Notes: generated from the sequence alone by a model not told the origin. A stretch of 64,000 nt of DNA from Staphylococcus saccharolyticus (GCF_900458815.1 NZ_UHDZ01000001.1:558001-622000); one strand, 5' to 3'. Positions 9,700 to 20,157 are shown, counted from the stretch's first letter. Made by a program: numbers and translations.

Positions 9700-9738
9700 G
9701 AAAAAGTGGCTAAAATCCCAATAGATGTATAGCCACTT
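9700..9738 (-). terminator. Terminator of the small membrane protein gene on the minus strand
   Basis: AAGTGGCTA (9704-9712) pairs with TAGCCACTT (9730-9738). On the minus strand the stem is followed by TTTTTC, so it ends transcription of the gene at 9754-10104. Confidence 0.7.
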
Positions 9739-9753
9739 CATATATTTATCCAA

Positions 9754-10104
9754 TTACATACTGTGTTTCATGTTACCTACATCATGGATTTTTGACATTA
9801 AACCATGAGGTACGTCATCGTGATCAACTTTTTTAACTTTAGTGATTTCACCTGATTTTTCATCTTTAAAAATCATTATGAAATCTTCACTTTTAACTGA
9901 TACATTTGCATCTGAAGGTAATTTAACATTTTTTTCGATCTTTTCATCTTTAGCATTAATCATTTTATCTATAGTTGTACTATCTTTTATAATACCATAA
10001 TAAGTATCCTTCTTACCTCCAACCATCATCATAATAACTAGGATGACGCATACAATTAGCATTATCGCGATAAGACCAAAACCTAAAGCTTTTTTATTTT
10101 TCAT
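9754..10104 (-). CDS. Small membrane-anchored protein, DUF4889-like
   Basis: The 116-residue product has a single hydrophobic segment at about residues 8-29 (FGLIAIMLIVCVILVIMMMV) and a hydrophilic outer domain ending with KKVDHDDVPHGLMSKIHDVG. That His- and Asp-rich tail resembles staphylococcal proteins assigned to DUF4889; I give this from memory with moderate certainty. The His/Asp cluster might bind metal, which is only a guess. It has its own terminator and is not in an operon. Confidence 0.6.
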   Translation of the reverse strand: MKNKKALGFGLIAIMLIVCVILVIMMMVGGKKDTYYGIIKDSTTIDKMINAKDEKIEKNVKLPSDANVSVKSEDFIMIFKDEKSGEITKVKKVDHDDVPHGLMSKIHDVGNMKHSM

Positions 10105-10243
10105 TGCTGTAAAACTCCTTTATTTATGTTAATTCATTTATACATAGTTTTAGGACGATTTGTAATTGTATGTGGCAGGATATAGACACTAAAATAAAAA
10201 ATTCATTAAATGGTAACATTCAAGAAAAATCATTGATAATTAT

Positions 10244-10286
10244 AAAAAAAGATCGTCCATGAATGATTCAAAATCATAGGACGACC
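10244..10286 (-). terminator. Terminator after the split-barrel protein gene
   Basis: On the minus strand GGTCGTCCTATGA folds against TCATGGACGATC, followed by seven T. It ends the gene at 10298. Confidence 0.7.
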
Positions 10287-10297
10287 AATTTGATGAA

Positions 10298-10720
10298 CTA
10301 AAATTCAATTGTTGCTGGAATATCTAATTCATCATTGTTCATTAATTTAATAGATTTAGGAACAACTTTTAAAACACAAAGTTCTGGATCATTCTTAGAA
10401 TCAAAGAATGTTTTATCTTGAGTTCCCCATAACCAATCAATTACTTTTTGATCTTTGACAACATCAATTGTAGCATCAATTTCTACAAAACTATTATTCG
10501 TAGTTTCATTATAACCAAGTAAGATATATGCACTATGGTTGTTTTCAATTTCATCAACTTTTACTGAATTAATATTAGTTTTAGTATATAAATTTAAATC
10601 ATTATGATAGAAAACCATATATCTACTATTTGGCTTGTTATTATGAACTGTTGATAAAACACCAACTTTTGAAGTATTTAATACTTTTTCTATAGCTTGA
10701 GTCACTTGTTGTTTATCCAC
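10298..10720 (-). CDS. FMN-binding split-barrel protein (pyridoxamine-phosphate-oxidase-like)
   Basis: The product resembles general stress protein 26-type split barrels that bind flavin or related cofactors. Readable marks are the first strands VGVLSTVHNNKPNSRYM (about residues 17-34) and the later HSAYILLGY and SFVEIDATIDVV strands. I place the start at GTG 10720 because AAGGAG lies about nine bases upstream; the ATG at 10741 has no ribosome site and the ATGATG between lies too close to it. This gives 140 residues. The true substrate is unknown. The gene is intact and monocistronic. Confidence 0.75.
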   Translation of the reverse strand: MDKQQVTQAIEKVLNTSKVGVLSTVHNNKPNSRYMVFYHNDLNLYTKTNINSVKVDEIENNHSAYILLGYNETTNNSFVEIDATIDVVKDQKVIDWLWGTQDKTFFDSKNDPELCVLKVVPKSIKLMNNDELDIPATIEF

Positions 10721-10789
10721 TATCATCATCTCCTTACTCATCTATATATCCGAATGAAGATAAATTAAACTATACAATATGTTTACAAT

Positions 10790-12607
10790 CTAAAAAGATT
10801 TAAAGCAGATATATTTCACTTCATCGTGTTTTAGAGTAAGTTGAATGTCTTTATTGCTCTCTTCTTGTACAGCCAATTCTGTCTTAGGATGATTACACTT
10901 GTCTAATTCTTTTAAAATATTACGTTCAAAGTATAGTAATTCTTTACTTTATGGCAGTAAATTTTGAATAGAAACATGTTCATTGTTGAGAGTATTAATA
11001 ATTATGAGTGAATTCTCTGGCAAGTTATTTTGAAATACATATTGTTGTTTACTATCAGAGAGATATCTGTCGTTAATCTTATTAAATAATAGAAAATGAG
11101 AATTGCCGTCCTTACGACTCATCAAATAGTTGTTTCCAATTTCTAAAGGTTCATTCACAAATGCTACAACCATTTTATAAATGTGCATCAAAGGTAGAGG
11201 ACTTCCATAGCTATTAAATAAAGCAATATATTGAGTGTCATTTTGAATAAGCTGATAGCTAATACCTCAACTATACCTCATTAAAGCAATTAAATGACAT
11301 ACTAAATCAGATAAATGGAGAGGATGTGTGCTATTATTCATATATTTAAAACATTTTAAAGATAAATGATTATAAAAAAATTTTGTGGTTGAAATGCCTG
11401 AATCCAACATAAATTTTTTATAGTTTTCGAAATGAGCAGAAGAATGATGATACGTTTTTCGTCTAGTTAATAATAAGTTTTTTGTTTCTAGATTCTCTAT
11501 ATCAATAAAATAATAATCAAAGTTCAAACATTTCATGATATCATATGCACGATCAATTGATGGAGTATCTTTGATTAGCCACGATGTCATTGATATGTTG
11601 GATGAAAATAACCGGTTGTGGTAAATATGAAAAGTCTATATCATAATACTCATTAAAAACAAATTGAAAGAGTTCATTAAAGTTCTGAAAGCGTATAAAA
11701 GCTTTTGAATTTTTAGTGCGATCTTTGGGGTTAAATTGATTGATATCTTTCACGGTTGTTTCTGTAGCAAGTTGGTCATTAAACTTAAATTGTTTTATTA
11801 AATCCTTGAATTGTAAATAATCTGCATCACTGAATTGAATAGTTGGATTTAATTCTATTTTAGAAATATAAGTTCGGAATTGCTTAGGACTATAGCCTAA
11901 GTAATTTTTGAATTGAGTGGTAAAATTCGTATGACTGCTAAATCCAGCTAGTTCAGAAATAGCATTAATGGATTCCTCAGTGGATAATAATAATTTTATA
12001 GAGTAATTAACTTTTAGACTCGTAAAGTAGTCTTTGAAATTCATGTTTAGATAACGAACAAAAAGGTTTGAGCAATAAGATTCAGAAATATTACAATGAT
12101 GAGCTACTTCACGGAGTGATAATGACTCTGAAACTTTTGAATGTATATAAGTTAAGCCTTTTATAAAAATTGGATGATTAATTGCAACTTTAGGAATATA
12201 CTTCTTTTTATAGCGAATTACAGATTCTTTAAATAGTGTTTGTATAATCTTAGAAATTGCATGAGAATCTTGCTTTTCATTTTTAATAAAGTGATTAATA
12301 GCTTGTAGAATAATCGTTTTTACGAAACCACTTGATTGCAGTAAATGTCTGTCAAAGTAACATTTAAAAAATTGTTCATCTTCATTATAAAAATAAAAAA
12401 CTGGAATTGAGAGTGTTACTAGATTTGTAGCATGATTAACATAATAAATATCTGATTGATGATTGCAATGTGATTACCTAGGTCTTTAGTTACTCCATTA
12501 ATTGTTAATTCCAGTTTATTTGTTAAAGAAAACATAAGAATGATTCGATTGATATTACGTGTTGGGGGAGAATGATATTGTTTATATATATTTAAATGAC
12601 ACGTCAT
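10790..12607 (-). pseudogene. rsp: AraC-family regulator (Rsp-like), inactivated by four lesions
   Basis: In S. aureus, Rsp is a large AraC-family regulator of surface proteins and toxins, encoded between gltT and scrA as here. Read on the minus strand, the protein runs from about MTCHLNIYKQYHSPP (12607) to DEVKYICFKSF (10790), but it is broken by a frameshift near 12450 (IINQ/DIYYVNHA), a frameshift near 11590, an in-frame TGA near 11270 (MRYS*GISYQ) and an in-frame TAA near 10949 (NLLP*SKEL). The AraC helix-turn-helix is still readable (SLREVAHHCNISESYCSNLF and ESINAISELAGFSSHTNFT). Four independent lesions of two kinds point to real decay. The exact start is uncertain. Confidence 0.85.
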
Positions 12608-12649
12608 TGAATGTGAACTCTCGCCTTTAAAAGAATTGTTGAACAACTA

Positions 12650-13617
12650 AGTCATGACATACAAAAAGAAATCGAAATTTTGTATTAACTTAGCGTTCTT
12701 TTTGAATATTAAATGTTATTATAAGCGATAGATGAAAAAATAGTAATATCAAAAATTAAATTTTTTTGTTGGAATAACCTGAAATTTGTCGGTAATTATA
12801 AATTTTATGCAATATAAATTGAAAATTAGGAATATAGGGTTCTTATTTTGGAAATTTTAGATAGAGTGCAAGAGGATTTTTTGTTACATAATAAATATAG
12901 ATTCCGATTCATTAGAAATTCAAAAAAAGTAAATATTACTTATTGGAGGAATTTGCAAAAATTCTTCGTTGAATTAATTTGAAGCGAAATCATTGCAATT
13001 AAATGTACGTTGTTCTTTACCACCATCAAGAATCGACACCAAAAAAGAGATAACAAAGAACAACACACAGGTTTAAATAAATTGTCTAACTATTCCTATA
13101 GAATATACAACATGCAAAATCAGCTATACTTAATAATTTTCTCGAAACTTTTCCATCTACATCTTAGATTAAGTCAACTAGAAAGAATGACACCATGAAT
13201 AAAGGTGACCTATCATCTTAGAACAGCAACACGACCAATGGTTATCTTAATAGACAACTAGAATCAACAACAATTGTTTAGTAGCAACAATTAGAATTTT
13301 GAATTAAAATTACTCTCCCCCGATGTACTATTAATTATAAACAGTTTAACTATTTCATGGAGTGTCATGGTAAGAGTTTTATATTTTATTAATTATCAGC
13401 TTAATTTTTAATTCATTAAATGATAATAGTAATAAGACGAGATGATCATCATACTTTCTAACTGCAAAGTTTTAGACTATTAATGTGTGAAATATCTCAA
13501 GTCATTACCTCTTTTAGTAAGAAATAAAACTACACATACATTTTTGCAGCGTCTAGGACATAAAGCTCAGAAATATAGCCCAAAATGAATTTTAGAAAAT
13601 TTCATTTTGGGCTTTTC
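12650..13617 (+). ncRNA. Gene-free region ending in a terminator; candidate SSR42-position RNA
   Basis: About 1.15 kb between the rsp-like pseudogene and the DUF1722 remnant holds no credible protein gene: the only open frame, 13010-13198 plus, has no ribosome site and a composition like random sequence. A strong terminator at 13577-13617 faces the plus strand. In S. aureus the long regulatory RNA SSR42 (roughly 0.9-1.2 kb) is transcribed divergently from rsp, which matches this position, direction and length. I could not identify a convincing promoter, and homology with SSR42 itself was not tested. The 5' end given is arbitrary. Confidence 0.35.
13577..13617 (+). terminator. Strong terminator with no upstream protein gene
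   Basis: AGCCCAAAATGAA pairs perfectly with TTCATTTTGGGCT around an 11-nt loop; TTT follows on the plus strand. No coding sequence lies just upstream on that strand, which suggests an RNA transcript ending here. Confidence 0.8.
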
Positions 13618-13802
13618 TAATATCTATGTTTCGTAATGTTACTGTGTATACATAGGGAAAGGTTTTCATCTTCGATTTTCGACTCGTACGGTTTCTTCAG
13701 GAGTCTCTAAGTCTCTCTATATATTACTACGTATATGCATGAACAATAACTTTAAATAAATATATACTACAAAAAGGTGTATTATATATTAAGAATTGTA
13801 CT

Positions 13803-14154
13803 TTATTGAAGATAGATTACTTCATATTTGACAGATAAATGTTTTAGAAACTTTAATAATGTCTCTAAACTTAATTCATTGTTTAAAAACATTTCTTTCA
13901 TACACCGTGCTTTTAATTTTTCTTCTTTGGATGCTTGGTTCTTGAAATAACCCCACATATGTTCATACGCATTAATAATGGAACCTTTAAGTAGGTGGAA
14001 CTGTTATCGCTTTGTCTATTTTAGATTGAATAGCTAACAGAGAAGTATTCTCTTTTAAAGTTTGTCTAATATCTTTATAAGCGTTTTGATCATGCAATAA
14101 TACGCGATATTTTTCTTTACGCCATAATTTTTCTATTTTTCCTCTTTTTTTCAT
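13803..14154 (-). pseudogene. DUF1722 (YbgA-type) protein, frameshifted
   Basis: From ATG 14154 the minus strand reads MKKRGKIEKLWRKEKYRVLL, then HDQNAYKDIRQ and ITVPP, after which one extra base near 13993 shifts the frame. The next frame continues LKGSIINAYEHMWGYFKNQA and ends at 13803. The HDQ..Y and the QH/EHMWGYFK motifs are typical of the DUF1722/YbgA domain, sometimes found with photolyase or DUF523. Function is poorly known. The full product would be about 117 residues, close to a bare domain. The gene lies between two other pseudogenes. A single indel is the only lesion I see. Confidence 0.7.
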
Positions 14155-14247
14155 TATCGTCACACCTCTAAAAGCTATATAAATTTTTACCAATTAATCA
14201 TAATTTTAAAATATATTATCACTATTTATGATAAAATAAAAAATCGG

Positions 14248-14303
14248 TTGTGCAATTGTATGGAACCGGTTACAATATGAGTGATAAAATGGAACCAGTT
14301 CTA
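14248..14303 (+). promoter_or_regulatory. scrA promoter with LacI-type operators
   Basis: TTGTGC at 14248-14253 and TACAAT at 14271-14276 are spaced by exactly 17 bp. TGGAACCGGTTACA at 14261-14274 overlaps the -10 and fits both a ScrR-type operator and a cre site for CcpA with one mismatch. A related sequence, TGGAACCAGTTCTA, follows at 14290-14303. Control by sucrose and glucose is inferred. Confidence 0.6.
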
Positions 14304-14323
14304 AAACAGGGAGGCTTTAAAAA

Positions 14324-15669
14324 ATGAGCTACAAAAAATCTGCTGAGGAGATATTGGACGCAATTGGCGGAGAAGACAATTTAGATGTGATGGCACATTG
14401 TGCGACTAGATTAAGACTTGTACTAAATGACGAAAGTAAAGTGGATGAAGATGCATTATCTAAAATGGATGGTTGTTAAAGGAACTTTTTCAACAAGGGG
14501 CCAATTTCAAATAATTATTGGTTCAGGAACTGTTAATAAAGTATTTCATGAGATGGAGAAGATAACTGGTAAAGAAGCATCAACTACATCTGACTATCGT
14601 AGCTGGTGGTTTATTAATGGGATTAAACAATATTCTGACAGCAAAAGATTTATTTTATAGCAGTGAATCTATTATTGATATGCATAGTCAATTTGCTGGT
14701 TTAGCAGATATGATAAATATCTTTGCTAATGCACCATTTACGTTATTACCAATTCTTATTGGTTTCAGTGCTGCTAAATCCATTTTTAGGTGCCGCATTA
14801 GGTATGATTTTGGTACATCCAAACTTGATGAGTGCTTATGATTTTCCTAAAGCGATAGAAGTAGGTAAAGCAAATACCACATTGGGATGTGTTTGGGTTA
14901 CATATTAATCAATTAGGTTATCCAGGACAAGTGTTGCCAATGTTAGTTGCTGCGTATATTTTAGCAGCTATTGAAAAGTCGTTGTGTAAAGTTATTCCTA
15001 CTGTTTTAGATAACTTATTAACACCTTTATTATCCATTTTTATCACTGCATTTATTACGTTCCTTTTTGTAGGGGCCTATTACACGACAACTAGGATATT
15101 GGTTATCTGATGGATTAACTTGGTTGTATGAATTTGGTGAAGCAATAGGTGGACTGATTTTTGGGGTATTATACGCGCCAATCGTTATTACAGGTATGCA
15201 TCACAGTTTTATAGCAGTTGAAACAACATTGATTGTGGATTCTGCAAAAACGGGAGGGTCTTTCATCTTTCCGATAACTACAATGTCAAATGTGGCTCAA
15301 GGTGGTGCAGAGCTTGCAGCACTTATCATTATTAGACAAAATAAAAAATTAAAAGGTGTAGCTTCAGCTGCTGGTATTTCTGCATTGTTAGGTATAACAG
15401 AACCAGCGTTATTTGGTGTGAATCTTAAATTAAGATATCCATTCATTGGTGCGATTATCGGTTCTGGAATAGGAGCTGCATATATATCATTTTTTAAAGT
15501 TAAAGCTATTGCACTTGGTACAGCAGGTTTACCAGGATTTATCTCAATTAATCCCACACATAGTGGATGGTTACATTATCTTGTAGGAATAGCCATTGCT
15601 TTTGTTGTTTCAGTGATAGTAACTATTGTTTTATCTAGAAGAAAAGCTTATCGAACTAGTGCAGAATAG
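14324..15669 (+). pseudogene. scrA: Sucrose-type PTS enzyme IIBC, multiply broken
   Basis: The product was a PTS permease that imports and phosphorylates a sugar, most likely sucrose. It begins at ATG 14324 after CAGGGAGGC with an EIIB domain carrying the phosphorylated Cys26 (AHCATRLRL). Frame is lost by one extra base near 14471. About 35-40 codons of the linker and first IIC helices are missing near 14602. A short deletion of about 14 nt lies near 14780, and single extra bases occur near 14892 and 15074. The C-terminal IIC part (GITEPALFGVNLKLRYPF) is intact. It cannot be functional. The promoter and the terminator at 15681 are still good. Confidence 0.88.
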
Positions 15670-15680
15670 CAACTAATATC

Positions 15681-15755
15681 AAAGCCTTAGTAAATGATAA
15701 TGAACTTCTAAATTTAGTTTTAGAGTGTCCAAAAAATTTTACTAAGGCTTTTTCT
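15681..15755 (+). terminator. Terminator after scrA remnant
   Basis: AAAGCCTTAGTAAA pairs with TTTTACTAAGGCTTT across a loop of about 43 nt that can fold on itself; a T-run follows. Confidence 0.65.
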
Positions 15756-15796
15756 AATTATTTATATGTGAAATTGCTAATTTTAATCACTTATTT

Positions 15797-16744
15797 TTAT
15801 AGCTTTTGCTTACGCCATAAGAAAATGCTGACAATAGCTACAAGAATTAACGAAATGCCTACTACAATAATCCATGAGATATAACTATGGGCATCAATAG
15901 GCAGTGATACGTTCATGCCGAAGAAACTAAAGACTAGCGTTGGAAGAGTTAAAAGAACTGTAAATAACGTTAGTGTTTTCATTATATTGTTCATATCGTT
16001 AGATAATAATGACGCATAAGAAGTTGTAATACTCTCAAGAATACGTTGATGTAATTCAGTTGTTTCAATGGCTTGATTATTTTCGATCACTAAGTCTTCT
16101 AACAATTCTTCATCCTCTTCAAAGCGTTTAACAGCGGGTAAGCGGAATAACTTTTTGATAATAGTATCATTGCCTTTTAATGCTGCTAAAAAGTAAACTA
16201 AACTCTTTTCTACTTCCATTAGTTTAAACAAATGCTTATTAGTGATATTATTTTTTAATTCTCGTTCAATTCTGATTCTAGATTTATTTAATAGTCTTAA
16301 ATTTCGATTATAGTGATTTGCGATAGTTAATAAAATCTCTAACGCAAAGCGACTGTGGAATTTTAAATTAATATTATCTAGTCTTGCGAAATTCTCTAAA
16401 AATTCGTTTTCAGCATCGCAAACTGTCATGATCATTCCATTGCCAATAATAATCCCCAATGGAATCGTTACAAATGATAAAACGCGACGATTCGTTGAGT
16501 TAACTATTGGTAAATCAATAATAATAAGTGAATATCCAGTATCTTCATCGTATTCGATACGTGCACTTTCTTCGGAATCAAGAGGATCTCGAATGAAATC
16601 TTCAGGAATGTTATAGTAGCCCATCAAGTTTTCAATTTCCTCTCTGTCAGGTTCAACAACATTAATCCAAGAAGCACTATGATCCACGTTAGTTTCAATG
16701 ATTTCTAGAGAATCATTGCTAGCATGTTTGTAAGCAGTAATCAT
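15797..16744 (-). CDS. CorA-type magnesium/divalent cation transporter
   Basis: This 315-residue protein belongs to the CorA family of pentameric Mg2+ (or Co2+/Ni2+) channels. It has a large acidic cytoplasmic N-terminal domain, a long stalk helix and two C-terminal membrane helices; the signature GMN appears as FFGMNVSLP just after the first helix. The tail is basic (WRKQKL). It is one of two CorA-like genes in the window; the other, at 48.5 kb, has YGMNFD and only distant similarity. It follows the TetR gene on the same strand with a gap of about 57 nt. Confidence 0.87.
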   Translation of the reverse strand: MITAYKHASNDSLEIIETNVDHSASWINVVEPDREEIENLMGYYNIPEDFIRDPLDSEESARIEYDEDTGYSLIIIDLPIVNSTNRRVLSFVTIPLGIIIGNGMIMTVCDAENEFLENFARLDNINLKFHSRFALEILLTIANHYNRNLRLLNKSRIRIERELKNNITNKHLFKLMEVEKSLVYFLAALKGNDTIIKKLFRLPAVKRFEEDEELLEDLVIENNQAIETTELHQRILESITTSYASLLSNDMNNIMKTLTLFTVLLTLPTLVFSFFGMNVSLPIDAHSYISWIIVVGISLILVAIVSIFLWRKQKL

Positions 16745-16801
16745 AACTCATAATTCCTTTCAAAGTCTTTTATATTCTGGAAAATGGTTAAATAGTAACG
16801 A

Positions 16802-17413
16802 TTAAGTCCTATGATATTTATATCTATGTTCCGCCATAATTCGAAGTGGCCCTTTATAGAAAATTTTGTAAATATGTTGAGTTAAATCTTCTACAGAAAT
16901 TCGTTGCGTATCTAATACCCAATATTTGATGATAGACATAGTAGCGCCTGAAACATAACTATGAAAATACATTTTTGGGATACCATCAATTTCTGATTCA
17001 ATGTTCATATATTTCTGCATGTTTTCTTTAATTAACTCACTTAATTTGTCTTCTAGCCTGCTTTTGCGTTCTAATTGCAAAATCGTGTGATAAAATTCCA
17101 AGTTATCATAAATATGTTGAAGTATCTTAGATAAAACATTTTCAATAAACAAACGAGAGATATCTTCAACATCTTTACCTCTAACTTCATTAAACTTCGC
17201 GATGTTAGACAGTTCTGAAATACACTCATCTTCCATATCATTTAAAAGAATGTATTTATCTTCATAATGCAGATAAAAAGTTCCTCGATTGACATCAGCT
17301 TGAGTTGTAATATCTCTAATGGTTATCTTATCAAGCTTTTTTTCTTTTAATAATTGTGTAAATGCCTTTTTTATGGAAGATTTTGTTTTTCTAATTCGCC
17401 TATCTTCTTTCAA
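16802..17413 (-). CDS. TetR-family transcriptional regulator
   Basis: The 203-residue product has an N-terminal TetR helix-turn-helix (about residues 8-55: KKAFTQLLKEKKLDKITIRD, then ADVNRGTFYLHYEDKY) and a long C-terminal ligand domain. It is divergent from the YhgE-type membrane protein at 17574, with TAGACA repeats and a TGTTC-N11-GAACA dyad between, so it probably represses that neighbour and itself. Such TetR/YhgE pairs are common in staphylococci. The effector is unknown. The gene is intact although its presumed target is broken. Confidence 0.85.
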   Translation of the reverse strand: MKEDRRIRKTKSSIKKAFTQLLKEKKLDKITIRDITTQADVNRGTFYLHYEDKYILLNDMEDECISELSNIAKFNEVRGKDVEDISRLFIENVLSKILQHIYDNLEFYHTILQLERKSRLEDKLSELIKENMQKYMNIESEIDGIPKMYFHSYVSGATMSIIKYWVLDTQRISVEDLTQHIYKIFYKGPLRIMAEHRYKYHRT

Positions 17414-17439
17414 TTAAATAAGACCTCCCCATCAATTAA

Positions 17440-17526
17440 TAGACAGTTTACAACTATATGTTCAATATTAGACAGAACACTAAAAATTGAGCATTGTTAA
17501 ATTGCACTTTCCTATTATAATAGACA
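17440..17526 (+). promoter_or_regulatory. Divergent promoter region with TAGACA repeats and a dyad
   Basis: TAGACA occurs three times on the plus strand, at 17440, 17469 and 17521. TGTTC (17459-17463) and GAACA (17475-17479) form an inverted pair with an 11-bp spacer. A promoter toward the right, TTGTTA (17494-17499) and TATAAT (17516-17521), has a 16-bp spacer and overlaps the third repeat. A TetR operator here is an inference. Confidence 0.5.
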
Positions 17527-17573
17527 ACGTGCAAAATATTCAACACATTGTTCAATAAAAAGGAGGTATCTTG

Positions 17574-18846
17574 ATGAATATATTTAAAAGCAAATTACTT
17601 TGGTTTACACCATTAGCTATATTAGCGTTACTCATTGTCTTTGCTCTAGCATTTTATCCAACATTTAATCCTAAACCCAAAGATTTACCGATAGCAGTTG
17701 TTAATAATGATAAAGGTACGACAATTCAAAGTAATAAAGTAAATATAGGTAAAAAAATTGAAGATAAATTGTTAGATAGCAATTCTAATAAAATTAAATG
17801 GGTTAAAGTTGACAAAGAAGCTGATTTAAAAAAGGATTCGACAATGAAAAATATAATGGGGCAGTCGTATTTGATAAAGACTTTTCTAAAAATGCTATGA
17901 GTAAAACTCAAAAAATTGTTATGGATAGTAAAAAGTCAGAAATGAAACAAAAAGTTGAATCTGGCAAAATTCCAGCTCAACAAGCTCAAAAAATGAAAGA
18001 AAAATGGACAACCAAAATATTGATGTTAAGCAAGCTAAACTCAAAGCTATTGTGAGCCAAGGTTCAAATACACAAGCATCAAATATTGTTACAAATGTTT
18101 TATCTGGAATCCGACAAAATTTGAACACTCAAATTACTAAACAAAGTTTATCTACACTTCAAAAGCAAAACGTAGATGTAAGTCCTAAAGATATTCAAGG
18201 CTTAACAAATCCAGTCAAAGTTGATAATCATAAAATCAATAAAGTTAAAGATCATCAAGATGGAGGTAATACACCATTCTTAATGTTTATGCCTGTATGG
18301 ATGGGTTCTATAATTACATCTGTGATGTTATTCTTTGCTTTTAGAACGAGTAATAATATTAAGCTTTACTATCGTATTATTGCTTCAATAGGTCAAATGA
18401 TAGCAGCAGTTGTAAGTGCTTTTTTAGGTGCATTTGGATTCGTATATTTTATGGGATTATTAGGTTTTGATTTTAATCATTCTGGACGAGTGACTTTATT
18501 TGTAGCAATTGCAATATTAGGATTTGTAGGTTTGATTTTAGGTGTCATGGTTTGGCTTGGTATGAAAGCATTACCTATTTTAATCCTTCTCATGTTCTTC
18601 AGTATGCAAATGATCACTCTACCGAAAGAAATGTTACCGAAAGGATATCAAACATGGTTATACGAAATAGATCTATTAATACACTATACGACTAACTTGA
18701 GACAAATTATTTACTTAGGTCAGGATATACAGTTAAATTATACAATGTTCATGTTCTTTGTGTTTATCATTTTTGGAGCAGTATCAAGTTTACTTTCTGC
18801 TCTAATAAGAAAACATAGTACAAAACGTACTGAAGTACCTTCATAA
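17574..18846 (+). pseudogene. YhgE/Pip-type membrane protein, two frameshifts
   Basis: The family has an N-terminal helix, a large extracytoplasmic domain and a C-terminal ABC-2-like membrane part. It may export or secrete an unknown substrate. The start is ATG 17574 after AAAGGAGG. The N-terminal part reads LPIAVVNNDKGTTIQ. One base is missing near 17834 (TTAAAAAAGGATTC) and another near 18002 (AAAGAAAAATGGAC), both in A-rich runs. Restoring them joins three parts into about 424 residues, with five or six C-terminal helices intact. Because both lesions are in homopolymers, sequencing error or slippage is possible. Confidence 0.75.
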
Positions 18847-18883
18847 ATCTTCATTAAGAATGAATTAGATTGTAGAATTTATA

Positions 18884-18932
18884 TACCACCTAAATTCTTT
18901 GTGAGTTCATCACATAGAGTTTAGGTATTTTT
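18884..18932 (+). terminator. Terminator after the YhgE-type gene
   Basis: TACCACCTAAATTC pairs imperfectly with GAGTTTAGGTA, and an inner GTGA/TCAC stem extends the fold; ATTTTT follows. Confidence 0.6.
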
Positions 18933-19026
18933 ATGTCTAAATAGTGAATAATTATTGTTAAGTGATTTTGTAATCTTTATGATTAAAATCAGAGTGAATT
19001 TTAACGACATATAAGAGGAGGTTTCA

Positions 19027-20146
19027 ATGTTACTGTTTAAACATTCTTCAAAATATATAATGGCTTTAGCTATTGCTTTTTTGATAACATTGATTCCAGC
19101 TTTTCAACATCAAGCTTCTGCCCATGCAACTTTAGAAAAAAACACTCCTCAAGAAAAAGGGATTGTGAAAGATAAGCCAGAAGAGATAAAGTTGGAATTT
19201 AATCAACCAGTGAATACAAAGTATTCAAAGATTACTTTATATAATGATCAAGGCAAAAAGATTAGTGACGTTAAGCCTTCTACAACAGGATGGTCACAGA
19301 CTGTCATCTTTCCTGGTGATCAAATTACGAAAGGAACCAATACTGTTGAATGGCATGCGATTTCTGCAGATGGACACATGAAGTAGGTAATAAGTTTGAA
19401 TTCTCATTAGGTAAGGTTACAGCTGAGGATGTAAATACTGCCAATCTATTTTATGAACAACCTAGCTTTTGGTTTGGCGTGTTTAGATATCTGACAGAAG
19501 GATTAGCAATTATACTCATAGGTTTAATTCTGGGTTAATGGGATTGCAAAAAAACGTGGATTACGACAGTTTAATGTTCTACCAAAGCAATCTGGAATTG
19601 CATGGATAATGGCGATGTCAATCCTAATGTCTGTAGTAGTGTACATGATGACACTTACTTCAGATGTCTTAAATGATGTACTGTCCTTTAAGGCCGATGT
19701 TATCATACAATTTCCATACATTTTAAGTTCTATAACTCTAATCGTATTGTTTATCTTATGCGTATTGAAAGACATGGAGAAGATTTGGTACTGGCTGATT
19801 TCTTTAATGATTATTATTACAATGAGCATTCATGACATACTTGGTCTCAACATGTGCCTATTTGGTCTATTATTATTAGAACCTTACATCTCTCAGGAAT
19901 GGTATTGTGGCTTGGGACTTCAATATATCTTGTGTGTTATGCATCTATGGTCGATCGAAGTCATACTTCAAAATCGTAAAAGTTCTAGGTACAGTTATGG
20001 TGATGGCGTTAGGATTTTATCAGACAGTACGTACTTTAGGACATAACTGTCGAGTTAACAGATTCGCATTAATGATTGAACTTGTGATGGGAATTATATT
20101 AATTTTTGCTGATGTTATGATGAGTCAAATCAATATACCTAACTAA
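19027..20146 (+). pseudogene. CopC-CopD copper protein (YcnJ-type), at least five frameshifts
   Basis: YcnJ-type proteins combine a secreted CopC copper-binding domain with a CopD membrane permease for copper uptake. The start is ATG 19027 after AAGAGGAGG. The signal peptide ends ASA, which would leave the mature N-terminal His of HATLEKNTP, a copper ligand. Frame breaks lie near 19377, 19533, 19832 and 19978, and one more is likely near 20017. The pieces SADGH, EVGNKFEFSLG, QSGIAWIMAMSILMSV, TWSQHVPIWSIIIRTLHLSG and FKIVKVLGTVMVMAL together cover CopC plus most of CopD. It is clearly dead. The downstream ycnI gene, 11 nt away, is intact. Confidence 0.85.
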
Positions 20147-20157
20147 GGAGGACAAAG

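Noticed and set aside
13010..13198. 62-codon open frame in the long gap after rsp
   Set aside because: No ribosome site, random-looking composition, no recognisable motif.
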